Of a stretch of DNA of 64,000 nt, positions 11,959 through 21,821 are shown one piece after another (position 1 is the first letter of the stretch; each line of letters opens with the position of its first letter). A program made the position numbers and the translations under genes. The notes below the pieces were generated by a model. The model made no database searches. It was not told where the DNA came from and worked only from the letters and a program-made list of their open reading frames with translations. Source of the DNA: Elymus sibiricus (lineage: Eukaryota > Streptophyta > Magnoliopsida > Poales > Poaceae). The stretch spans positions 159,939,062-160,003,061 of the forward strand of contig CM077676.1 in the NCBI GenBank assembly GCA_039707655.1. Reading direction: 5' to 3'.

Positions 11959-12273
11959 AGCACCCGGAGAATGGCGGGAACGGTGGGGGAGAAGGGGAAG
12001 CAATGGGGAACTGGAGGGAAAAGGCGGGGTAAAAACGGCGGGAATATGCCTGTTGTCGCCGACAGCGCGGCCCCATGCGCCTTTTCGCTTCAGCCGGCGC
12101 CCCCAGGCGCCCCCCGGTGCGCTGGGTTCGGTTCGGGTTCGCCGGTTGTTATTTCGGCCCAAACCGGCGATAAACAACGACCTGGGGGCGCGACTGGGCC
12201 GATTTTTCGCCGCCGGCGCTAAAAAAGGTGCCCTGTGGGGCCTGTTGGGGGGGGCAGAGTGGAGATGCTCTAA

Positions 12274-12719
12274 TTGAGTGCTTTTTATTTCCTTCGTTAC
12301 GAGAGCATGCGCACCTTCTTTCTTTGCACCTCGCAACTTCCCCGGCCAATTCTTTGACCACACCAACTCATGCATTTGGACTTCAGGAGCTGCAGTTTTT
12401 TACTACCTTTTTCAGCACTAGCAGACCAGCAGTTTAGTTCAGTGATAGGTATTTCATTCTCTACGATATTCGTAGAAAACTGAAGCGAAGAAACAAGAGC
12501 AAACAGACGAGTAAGAATGAGCGCAGCTGAATCGAAAAAATGCAGTCTTTCCGTGCCAAACCCATGCTCCTTATCTTCAGGTTTGATAGGTTTTCAGATC
12601 GTCTCTTATGGCCGTATATGCATCACGCATTTGACAATTCGGATCCGGCTACATTTGGTCGGTCGCTGATGAGAAACAGGGGATGGTGTACAGTTTGACC
12701 CATGGAGGGGGCATCTGCT
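12274..12719. other. Unassigned intergenic DNA
   Basis: This is the gap between the Harbinger-like element and LINE-A. Nothing is recognised. Confidence 0.5.
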
Positions 12720-12831
12720 GGGTCACAGATTTTTTTTTTTTGACGAAAAGGCAGGGCCACTGTTTTCATTGCGTATAGACGGAAAAAAATGTTACAAAGC
12801 AAGATTACAAAAGGAAATACATAACATCACA

Positions 12832-15800
12832 TTAGTCTGGTTCTAGAGGTCTCTCTACTAATGCCAAGACTCGTCGCCGTCCAGCGTCAACCCAGTCCTG
12901 GGCCTCTAACTGAATTTTTTCAAACAGCCTTGTAGAGGTACAGGACGTGTTCCTGAAAATTCTTTCGTTTCTCTCCTTCCATAGCATCCACCATACGAGG
13001 GCCATGACCGATCTCCACGATTTCGCTGTCTCCTTGTTCATACCCACAGAAGAACGTTGCCACCAGTCCATCATGTCTTCATTGCCACTGATATTCAAAC
13101 GTTGGGGGAGGCCCAGCTTGCTGATTGTTAAGTGCCAAATCTCCTTGGCGAAGGGGCAAACTGAAAGGAGGCGGGAGGCACTTTCAGAAGCTTGCAAGCA
13201 CAAGGTGCAGGTGGGATTATGCGGCCAGCCTCTCTTAGCCAGGTTATCAGCAGTTAAACACTTTCCTTGAGCCGCGAGCCACACAAAAAATTGACATTTT
13301 GGCGGTGCGTCCGAGGTCCAGGCAAGTTTGGCGAAGAGCGGCTTGATCTGCGCTGACAGCATGGCAGCAGAAGCCGAAGTAGCAGAGAAAACACCGTTAG
13401 CAGTCCAACGCCAGGTTAAGGAGTCAGGCTGGTCCGGCACGAGGTGGGTGTGCTGCACAGCATTCCAGAGGCTCGAGAACTGGTCGATGGAGGCAGCCGA
13501 GAGGTTGGCTTTGAAGTGTCTCATCCATTTGTCACCCATCAAAGCAACCTTGACAGTTAAAGTTTTGAGAGTGCATTGCTTGAACAAATCTGGGAATTTT
13601 GTGCAGAAGCTTTCCCTATTATGCCAAGGGTCGGTCCAGAACTGAGTTAGACCCCCATCTCCAATGGAGAATTCCACCGAAGCCTCAAAGAAAGAACGGA
13701 CGGATCTGTCCACAGGGAGCGGCAGGCCTATCCAAGGTTTTGAAGTGTCCATCCAGGAGAGCCATAGCCATCTACATCTCATCGCGACACTTTTTTGATT
13801 CAAGCAAGGGATACCCAGGCCACCAAGCTTTTTTGGGAGACAGACCTGCTTCCAATTCACCAGGCATTTTCCTCCAGTTGCAATATCCTTGTTCGCCCAT
13901 AAGAATCCACGGAAACACTTATCAAATTTCTTGACTGCCCAAACAGGCGGGTCAATGGCCATGATCTGAAATAATGGAAGTGCATACAGGACCGAGGTGA
14001 CAAGAGCCAGCCTCCCAGCCGTGGGCAAGTTGAGCTTATTCCAACCAGAAGTGTTGCGGTGGAGTTTATCGAAGACCGGCTGGTAATGCACTCTTTGCAG
14101 GCGAGAATAGCTAAGAGGCATGCCCAGGTATGTGACGGGAAATTCCTTGATCGGGCAGTGCAGGAGTGCAGCAAGCTCCAGGAGATTGATGCCATCACAA
14201 CGAATGTGGCAGAAACTGCTCTTGAGAAAGTTTGTCCTTAGGCCGCTCGCATTGTCAAAGGTATCCAGAATAGCTTTGGCCGCAGTGATCTCATGGGCAT
14301 TTGGCCTGACAAACATCATCACATCGTCTGCATATAATGAGATTCTGAGGGTAGGTATGCATCGGCCAAAAGGGGCCAGCACGCCAGCCTGCACCGTCGC
14401 ACGCACCAGTGCATCAAGCATGTCCATGACAAGGATGAAAAGCAGCGGTGAGAGTGGGTCACCCTGCCTAAGGCCCTTGCGATGAACAATTTTCTCAGAA
14501 AGCTCGCCATTGACAAGGACCCGAGTGGAAGAAGCAAGCATCGCATCAATCCAGTTTCTCCACTTTTGCCCAAAACCTTTTGCAGTGAAGACCTCAATCA
14601 GGAACTCCCAAGAGACACTATCAAACGCCTTTTCAATATCCAGTTTCAGCATCACGGAAAGGATTTTCTTCAGGTATAGCGATCTGACCATTCCTTTAAC
14701 AAAGACAAAATTGTCATGGATTGCTCTGCCCTTGATGAATGCACTCTGCGAAGGAAGCACCAGGTCTTTCATCATTGGTTGCAGTCTTCTTGCAAGGACT
14801 TTCATGATAATCTTCGCAAAGAAGGAGAGCAGGCTAATAGGCCTATAGTCTTTAGCTTCTTCCGCATCTGCTCTCTTGGCGATGAGAATGATGGTTGCAT
14901 TGTTAAGACTAGCAAGGTTTCGGACGTTGCAACACTCAAAAGCCTTGATCGCCAGCATGACATCCCCTTTTACAATGTCCCAACACTTTTGGAAAAATAG
15001 TGCCGTGAATCCGTCAGGCCCAGGGGCTTTTCTTGGGTTTAGGTCCATAATTGCAGCCTTAACCTCGTGCTCAGTGAAGGGGCACTCCAGTCCAGAGAGA
15101 TCTTTTTGGTTTATGCCCAATGCAGAGAAATTCAGACAGCAGCCTCTTTGATTCTTAGTTCCAAGGACCGATGAGAAATGCTCCCAGATAGCTTGCATCT
15201 TTTCATCCTGGTCAGTCACCATCGTACCATTATGCTTAATACTGAGGACAAGATTCTTACGCCGTCTCGCGGAAGCCTTTGCATGAAAAAATTCAGTGTT
15301 CGCGTCACCGTCTTTCAACCAATCAATCCTGGCCCTTTTCCGCCAATGGGCTCGCTGGATCGCTGCAATGCCTAGAAGATTCATTTTCAGGGAGGCCCGA
15401 AGGTGACGCTCGCTGCTAGTGAGCTCTCTTTCGTCCAGAGCCACATCCAACTTTCTAATGAGCTCACTAGAGATGGCAGCTCTGAGCTTAAGATCGTCGA
15501 GGTGGGCGGAACTCCACTTCTTCAGAGCCCTAGCAGTGTTGGTGAGCTTGCAATGCAACAAAAGGTATGGATCGGAGCATCTGGTTGGCTTTGCCCAACA
15601 ATCATTCACCACCTGATAAAAACCATCGAACCCAGTCCAGTAATTGTCAAATCTGAAATGTCTTGGGGGTGTGAAGGTGGCATTAGTGGAGAGCAGCAGG
15701 GGGCAGTGGTCTGAAATGTCAGTCGACAGGGCAGCAAGAATGCAGTTTGGGTGAACGGCCATCCAGTCATCATTGTATAAGACTCTGTCAAGTTTCACTT

Positions 15801-16386
15801 TGGTTGCGTTTTGCTGCTAATTCGTCCAGGTATATTTTCTCCCATGCAAATACAGATCTCTTAGCTCAAGCTCATTGATGAATCTCCTAAAAGTCGCCAT
15901 CATTCTCCTATTGAAGTTCAGGTTGTTTTTGTCAGCAGCATCAACAATCAAGTTAAAATCCCCAGCAAAAATGCACGGCAAATCGGAGGGGCAAAGAGGT
16001 CTCAAATCTTCAAGGAATTTCAGCTTGTCTGAGTCAGATTGTGGCCCATATACAGTCACAACTCTGAATTTTATTCCAGTCAACTTCCAACAACAATCAG
16101 CAGCTAAAAAGGAGCGGTGGCACTCCTGCAAATCAACATCAACCAGGGCTGGATCCCAAGCCATGATGATGCCCCCTCTGGTTCCCAATGCAGGCGAGTA
16201 CAGAAATTCTGAACAACTAGAACCACAAACTTGCTTGACCAGTAATTGATCGACATGAGCTAACTTCGACTCTTGCAAACAGATAATCGCCGGATTGTGC
16301 TTGGAAGTAACATCACGGACCACCCCACGGCGAGCTGGGCAGTTTAGGCCTCTAACATTCCAGACTAGGATACTTGTACTAATCAT
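12832..16386 (-). pseudogene. LINE-A ORF2: endonuclease-reverse transcriptase
   Basis: The N-terminal domain is an apurinic-type endonuclease (exonuclease/endonuclease/phosphatase fold): ILVWNVRGLNCPARR, CLQESK, VTVYGPQ, FAGDFNLI, ISDHCPL. The reverse transcriptase follows (KAPGPDGFTALFFQ, DYRPISLL, LDIEKAFDSVSWEF, GLRQGDPLSPLLF, and catalytic YADD near 14320). The zf-RVT region ends the protein (PPKCQFFVWLAAQGKCLTAD; CTLCLQASESASRLLSVCPF). Length is 1,185 codons, normal for plant L1. One in-frame TAG near 15817 follows YTWTN in the late endonuclease domain. Everything else reads through, so this copy is young or was recently active. It would nick target DNA and prime reverse transcription at the nick. 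Confidence 0.93.
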
Positions 16387-16424
16387 GACAATAAATCGAC
16401 ATAGACAGCAACTAGCACGACAGA

Positions 16425-19304
16425 TCAGACACGGCGGCCCTTCCTCCCCTTTTTGACAGTAGCCGCTTTTGCCAGGGCGGAGAGCGCCTGAATCTGCGGC
16501 TCAGAGAGTGGCTTCTTGAAGGTCAGCTTGTACCTCTCGAGAGCATCCTCCTCTTCTTCTTCACCCGGCTCCACGATGGCGAGGCCCCTCTTCCCGACGA
16601 TGATCCGTCGGGCCATCCGCAGCGAGACATTTCCTCCTCCAGTGATTGCATCCTTGCGGTGCTGGAGCCTGAAGCTTCTTCTGGTAGCAGTGGCCAGGGG
16701 GCAGTGGCTCCGCTTGGGTTTGGAGGGAGGCGGGGATGGTGGTCTGGCGAGGAGCGGCGCCGAGATCGGCGATGTTAAGCGGTAGAGCAGGTCCTGAATG
16801 GGGTGCGGTGGTGTCGTGGTCTGACGATTGCCTAACATCCCACCAGCAGGCTGTGGCGATGCAGAACTTGCACAACCGTCGGGGGCCAGCACCGCGGCCA
16901 GCCCAGTGAAACAGGAGGCGGGCGGGTTGGGCTCTGCCTGCGGGGCGAGGCCCAAGGAGCCAAGCACCACAGCCGGGGCGCCTGACAGGTCGATCGCGTC
17001 CGGGTCAGCAGCATGCAGTCTTGACTGGTCGTCGGGTCCACATCCATCCAGCGGCAGGCGCCACAGCGACATGTCGGAGCCAGCCGACAAGGAAGCCATC
17101 TCAGGGGCAAGTCGCAGGCTGCTCTCCGAGCTCTCAGGAACATCGGGGCGGGCGTCAATCATCAGAAGGGCAATGTGGTGGCCCTCCTCGTCCTCTTGCC
17201 TAGGGGCAGCCGGCACGTCCAGAGCTTGCAGTGCACGCCGATGCTCGGCGACGTGGGGAGTTAGATGGTGTGGCGATGCCACAGCTTCAGGGACTGCGCC
17301 GTTAGAGAAGCCGTTAACATGCGGATCCCCAACCGGCACGACGTCCATGCACTGGGCTCCCTCAGCAACAGCGCCGCTAGAGCAACCATCAGTCTCCGTT
17401 AGGCTAGCGACAGCCGGAGCAGCCAGGCCCACCACGGCAGGCACGGCATGGCCAGCCGCGGCGAGCATGACCTGGACATCAGCGTCAGGCACGGCATGGT
17501 CAGAGGCGTCGGGAGGCCCACTGATGGCGGCGGCGCGGTTGCGGAAGCGGCCGCCACCATTCCGACGCCCATGGGCCTGGCGGCGGTCCGAGAGGGACAT
17601 GGACTGAGACTCGAGGAAGCGGCGGTAGTCGTCGTCGGCGAAGCCGCGAGCCCAAGGCATTGGGTGCTTCTCAGGCGGCGGCTCGTCGTCGTCGTCATCA
17701 CGGTCGTCAGGGTCGCCACGCGGTCCGCGCCGCCAGGCGGCGGCCGCTGGCCTAGCCGGGCAGAACGCTACGGAGTCGACGTGGACGAGGACCCTATGGT
17801 GGAGCAGCTGCGGGATGTGGTCGGTGCACGCGCATGTCTCGCCATCTCCACCGTCTTCAGCGAAACCAAACGGCATGGAGACGTGCGCCAGGGGGTTGGA
17901 GCAGGCCTTGGGCACGCCGCGCACGGTCATGGTGGCGACGGTGGGCACTTCTTCGAGGTCCTCGACCTAGGCAGTGGCCACGAAGTAGGAGAGATCCTCC
18001 TTGTCCAGCGTCTCAGTAGCTACCCGGTAGATCAAACACTCAGGCAGCATCTGTTGAACCCGGTTGATCGACCAGGCTTGAGGCGGCAGGTCCTCCAGGA
18101 ACAGCCACACGCTATAGCGGTTGACGTGCGAGGAGGCGAAGGAGAGGCCAGTCCAGCGACGAACAAGGATGGGGACGCCATGGAAGTGGAGCATGTTCTT
18201 GGCGGCGACGGCGGCGTACCAGCGGTTGTCGGTGAAGCGGACCAAGAAGCCGTCGTGGTAAAGCGACACCTGGAAGGCGCTCGGCGGCAAGTCCGGGAAC
18301 TCTGATGTGATGCTCTCGGCGATGTTCCCGGGCATCAGAGTGGGGCGCGTGCCGGCGACGATGAGCACCAGCGCGGATCTCCGCAGCTGAGCCTCCTCTG
18401 CTTCCATCTCGTCGTCAGGCTCGATGAGGCACTTGGTTCGCCTTCCCCGGCGCGCCGCAGGTGCCAGGAAGTCGTTGGCGTCCATGGTCGGCGCCGGCGT
18501 TGATGGAGAGGCAGCAGCGGGCGCGACCAGAGGCACGTCAGCGGTCAGAGGAGGGAAACAGAGGCGCGAGCGGACCGGAGCGCGAGTGGCCACCGGGTGG
18601 TCGGGGGGGGGGGGAAGATAAGCCTGGAGTGCACCGAAGGCAACGGCGGGCGATGCGATGGCGGCGGTGCACCGTCTAGTGTGGAGAGGGGCACACGGGG
18701 CAGGTGCTTTCGACGGCAGAAACGTGTCGTGTGGTGCTCGCGAAGACAGTTGAGGCAGCGAGTTGGGTTGCGGCAAACAGCTACCTTGTGCTTCTTGTCG
18801 AGGCAGCGGAAGCAGCGTCCGAGGAGGTCCTGCTTATAGTCCGAGCCACCATTAAAGTTGGCCGCAGAGGAGCGTTGGCTAGCCATGAATGCCGCTTCCT
18901 GAGAAGGGAGCTCGCGCCCATGCCTACTACCCTTCCTACTGAACACTTGCCAGCCAGAGGGGTTAGGCATCTCATGGGTAGCGCCAGCCCCGCCGCAACC
19001 CGCGTCAGACTCCTTTTGGGGGGGGCGGTGGACTGGCCGACGGGGCAGGAACCACCACCATTGAAAGCAGCCTTGGCTGCTGAGGGGGTGGCGGCAGGGT
19101 CGCCGCTGGGGCGGTAGGTGGCGTCCTAGCCACGTCCGCGAAGGAGGCACGCGCAAGGACCCGAGGCGGGGAGAGCGGAGAGCCATCAATGTCGGAGGTA
19201 GGCGCAGTGAAGGAGACACGTCCAGCGGATACAGCAGATCCGGGGGAGCAACTCGTCCCGCCCACCTCGAAGCAGGGGCGCAGTGGGGAAGCTGTGGCTG
19301 CCAT
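16425..19304 (-). pseudogene. LINE-A ORF1: zinc-knuckle RNA-binding protein, broken
   Basis: The probable start (19304) gives an alanine/proline-rich N-terminus containing RASFADVART. After a frameshift near 19010-19022 comes a GWQVFSRKGSR block and two CCHC zinc knuckles (CFRCLDKKHKVAVC and CLNCLREHHTTRFC, about 18718-18826). After a second frameshift at a G12 run (18603-18614), a DUF4283-like domain follows (FQVSLYHDGFLVRF, VPILVRRWTGLSF). A TAG at 17967-17969 separates this from a long, low-complexity C-terminal part ending in a basic KKGRKGRRV tail at 16425. It is the nucleic-acid-binding partner of ORF2. The knuckles here precede the DUF4283-like domain. Confidence 0.8.
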
Positions 19305-19438
19305 AGCCGGAGCGCACTATGGCAGGGGATGACCGGTGGACGCCGATGCCTGGGAGGCACAAGCACGGCCGCGCTGTGGCCAAGGATGGCCGGCGGCGCA
19401 CGGGAGGGGGGAGAGCTAGCTAGCACGGAAGAGAGCCG

Positions 19439-19446
19439 ACATCCGA

Positions 19447-19478
<32 letters not shown>

Positions 19479-19528
19479 GGCCCCTGCGAAAGGATGACAC
19501 GCACAAATCGAGAAATGGTCCAAATTTT
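19439..19528 (+). ncRNA. U6: U6 snRNA-like sequence, 5'-truncated pseudogene
   Basis: Ninety bases match spliceosomal U6 snRNA from ACATCCGATAAAATTGG to the 3' GGTCCAAATTTT, including the invariant ACAGAGA box (AACGATACAGAGAAGATTAG) and the U4-pairing region. The first dozen bases (5' stem-loop) are missing, and I see one substitution (GCGAAAGG where GCGCAAGG is usual). There is no upstream sequence element or TATA box at the expected spacing, and the terminal T run is only four. It is therefore a retrocopy and not an active gene. It lies antisense to LINE-A at its 5' end, inside the candidate target duplication. Confidence 0.9.
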
Positions 19529-19585
19529 ACTAGCGCACGAGTAGCCCACTGGCTAAGCCCCTGGTGTTCCCCCCGTGAGACGCGC
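19529..19585 (+). other. Short segment with box A-like motif between U6 copy and target duplication
   Basis: TAGCCCACTGGCTAAG resembles a Pol III box A of a tRNA-derived RNA, but no box B is recognisable downstream. It could be part of the same chimeric insertion as the U6 copy. Weakly supported. Confidence 0.25.
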
Positions 19586-19595
19586 GGATCACAGA

Positions 19596-20183
19596 ATGTG
19601 TGAACACATGATCGAAGCAGTCAATGTTAGAAGAGGATTTCGTCAACGGTTAACACACACACGAATCTTGTCCAGTGGTTAATCATCACACCGTACCATT
19701 TCATAGAATAGTATTCCCTTTGGTTTGGTAGCTTAAAAAATTGTATCCCGTTTTGTATAGTTATCCTCAAGTTTTGTTTTGTCATTGTCATTGTTATCTT
19801 CGAGTGTTAGCACTCAGCACGCATTGCCCACTTCAGTTTCATCAGAGGATATGGAAAATCCTATAAAGACATGAGCAATTAGCGCAAAGCCAGCATTTTC
19901 AGCACATCTTCCTGACCGGATCAATGTTTAATCAAAGCCCAGATGAGTAGTGGGGTCAGAAGATTAGGCAGGTTGGAGCAATGTGATAAGAAAAGATCAG
20001 AAAGGTCTCGTGGTCTTGAGAAAAGCAACCTGGCACGCTGGTAAAGGGTCTTGACGCTTTCAAAAGCCGCCGGAATTGGCCCAATTAATCAGAGGAGTGT
20101 CAAGCTAGTGTGTTGCATGCCATTGAAATGGCTTATGAATAGACACCCTAATTGACGGCGAAGTTCGAAGGAAATTCCATAGC
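19596..20183. other. Unassigned DNA between the two LINEs
   Basis: AT-rich spacer. Nothing is recognised. The two LINEs face each other head to head across it. Confidence 0.5.
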
Positions 20184-20643
20184 ATGAATAAGTTGCTTGG
20201 GACTCTAAACGAACCAGGGTTCGGTGTGCACGTAGGAATGGCGTGCGACACGCGTTTGAGAGACGACCTGGTTCGGTGTGCGTATGTCTCAGATATTGGG
20301 GCGGCGCTGCTGGAATTCCGGCCGGGATCACTTCTCTGGCGAGGGAACCGGCTGGAGCTCTGCAACAAGGACGCACGTACGGTCGACGCTCGTCGATGGT
20401 GCGAGGCAGAGTGGTTCCGAGGTGGTCAACTGGTGCATTTCCCATGCCACATCGCCCGTGTCGCGACTCCCACGCGTGACGAGTGGACGGCGCTGGTTCC
20501 CGAGGTGAGTAATGGCGGAGAAGGGGAGGAGACGGGTTTACTTAACTCCAATTCGCCCCCCCACTCCACGACTCCCCCTTCCCACCAAGCCACCCGCGCA
20601 AGTCTCGGCGAGCTAGGCGGAGTCGCGCGAACCCTAGTTCGAG

Positions 20644-21132
20644 ATGGCGACAAGGCTGGAGCGGATGATGGCGCTTGCGGGAGACGACGAGGTGCGGTTG
20701 GGGCGGCTTCAGGAGATCGACTAGTGGTTCCCGAAGGCCGAGGCCCTCAACGCGGCTGCGTTCATGGTGAGGGGGAGGATGGACGACGAGGAGCTGCTCC
20801 GTTGCTTCCCCAACTATGCCAGACAGCCGGCAATGGGGGTGCTGCTCTAGGCGATGCTAGAGGCGGAATCAGCAGATCCAGAGCAGCGCCAAAAGTGGAG
20901 GATGTTTCGGTCGCTGAGGTTCCGCCAGATCCAGCCGCCGGTGGCGCAGGAGGTGGTGAAGGGGATTGCTGCACCGGGGACACGGGTGGCGCCAATCGAG
21001 ATCATCGACGACGACGAGGTGGTGGAGCAACCAAGGAGGAGGAAGAAGACGGAGGTGACGAGCCTTCCGCGGCGTTCTCCGCGGTTCCCGCGGCGCTCCG
21101 CCAGGCTCCAAGCCCTCTCCCGTGGCCAGTAG
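20644..21132 (+). pseudogene. LINE-B extra 5' ORF (ORF0-like small basic protein)
   Basis: An ATG frame of 162 codons precedes ORF1. It begins MATRLERMMALAGDDEVRL and ends with a basic tail containing RRRKK and SLPRRSPRFPRRSARL, probably a nuclear-localisation or nucleic-acid-binding region. TAG stops interrupt it at codons 27 and 69. The same architecture, length and several aligned residues are found in the separate frame at 51817-52296: GD..V.L.R..EI..WF near the N-terminus, LL.AM.......P..R..W..(F/Y)RS in the middle, SPR(F/L)PRRS(A/P)RL at the end. I do not recognise the family, and its function is unknown. The repeated occurrence argues that it was once a real protein. Confidence 0.6.
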
Positions 21133-21307
21133 GGGCCTCTCCAGGCGGCAGCCGTTTCTAGCTGTTGGCCGGAGAGGATTCCGATGACGAGGGAGGGGAT
21201 TTCTCGTCTGGTTTCTCTGGTAAGATTTCCGATCCTTCCAAATATCTAGTTTCTACTTCACACATTAGTGAGGGTGAAACTGAGGGGGGAATAAAAAGGA
21301 TTCGGGT

Positions 21308-21598
21308 GTGAGTGCTCAGAGGAAGAAAAATGGCAGCCCTCGATCTCAAAATTTTGAGATAAGTAGGGAGAAAATGATGAAAAAACATAATAATTTGATT
21401 GGAAAAAACAAATCTAAAATTGTCAATGTTCTAGGAGATTTGGGGGAAGTTTATAATGCAAATACGGTTAGAATGAAAATGAGAAAAGGAGAAATTCCTC
21501 CTATTAACAATTATTTTGATGATGATATGTTAGATTTTGGGGAAATTGAGATTGCTAAAACTCCAATTTCACGAGAGAATGGATGGGGGGAAAAATGA
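21308..21598 (+). pseudogene. LINE-B leader region, short lysine-rich frame
   Basis: A 96-codon open frame without a clear start reads QRKKNGSPRSQNFEI and later MRKGEIPPINNYFDDDM. The preceding frame (about 21162-21309) reads as an acidic/serine-rich peptide (AGEDSDDEGGDFSSGFSG) and may be joined to it by a frameshift. It could be a remnant of a longer ORF1 N-terminus or of the extra ORF. No domain is recognised. Confidence 0.3.
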
Positions 21599-21821
21599 TC
21601 TGAAAAATCAGTATGCTGATGGGAAGATTTTCTTTGGGGGGCCAGTTGGAGTTGATCTAGATGTGGATCTGGAGTTTGGCCCAGTTAGATAGGAAAAAGG
21701 GGGCAGGCCCAGCCCACAAGCATTGCCTGGGGGCTATATATCAGCCCTAGAGCAGAGCGGTGTGGAGGTGCTCTGCCCTGGAAAACTAGGGTTTCCTCTC
21801 CAGCCGCCACTTCTGATTGAC

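Larger units (their letters stand above)
9803..12270 (-). mobile_element. Harbinger-like DNA transposon carrying only ORF1
   Basis: Terminal inverted repeats GAGCATCTCCACTC are found at 9803-9816 and, inverted, at 12257-12270. They are flanked by the 3-bp duplication TAA (9800-9802 and 12271-12273), the TAA/TTA target preference of PIF/Harbinger elements. The 2.47-kb interior holds a Myb/SANT-type ORF1 on the minus strand and no DDE transposase, so it is non-autonomous by structure. Confidence 0.82.
12730..19585 (-). mobile_element. L1-like LINE (LINE-A), near full length, with U6 fragment at 5' end
   Basis: Minus-strand order is ORF1 (from 19304), ORF2 (16386-12832), a short 3' UTR and an A tail (T run at 12730-12740). 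A candidate target duplication is GGGTCACAGA at 12720-12729 against GGATCACAGA at 19586-19595 (9 of 10). If it is real, the inserted unit includes the plus-oriented U6 snRNA fragment at 19439-19528. ORF1 and ORF2 are separated by 38 bp, as in other plant L1 elements. ORF2 has one visible lesion. Confidence 0.85.

Noticed and set aside
19439..19528. Functional U6 snRNA gene
   Set aside because: The first dozen bases, the upstream promoter element, the TATA box and the full terminal T run are all lacking.
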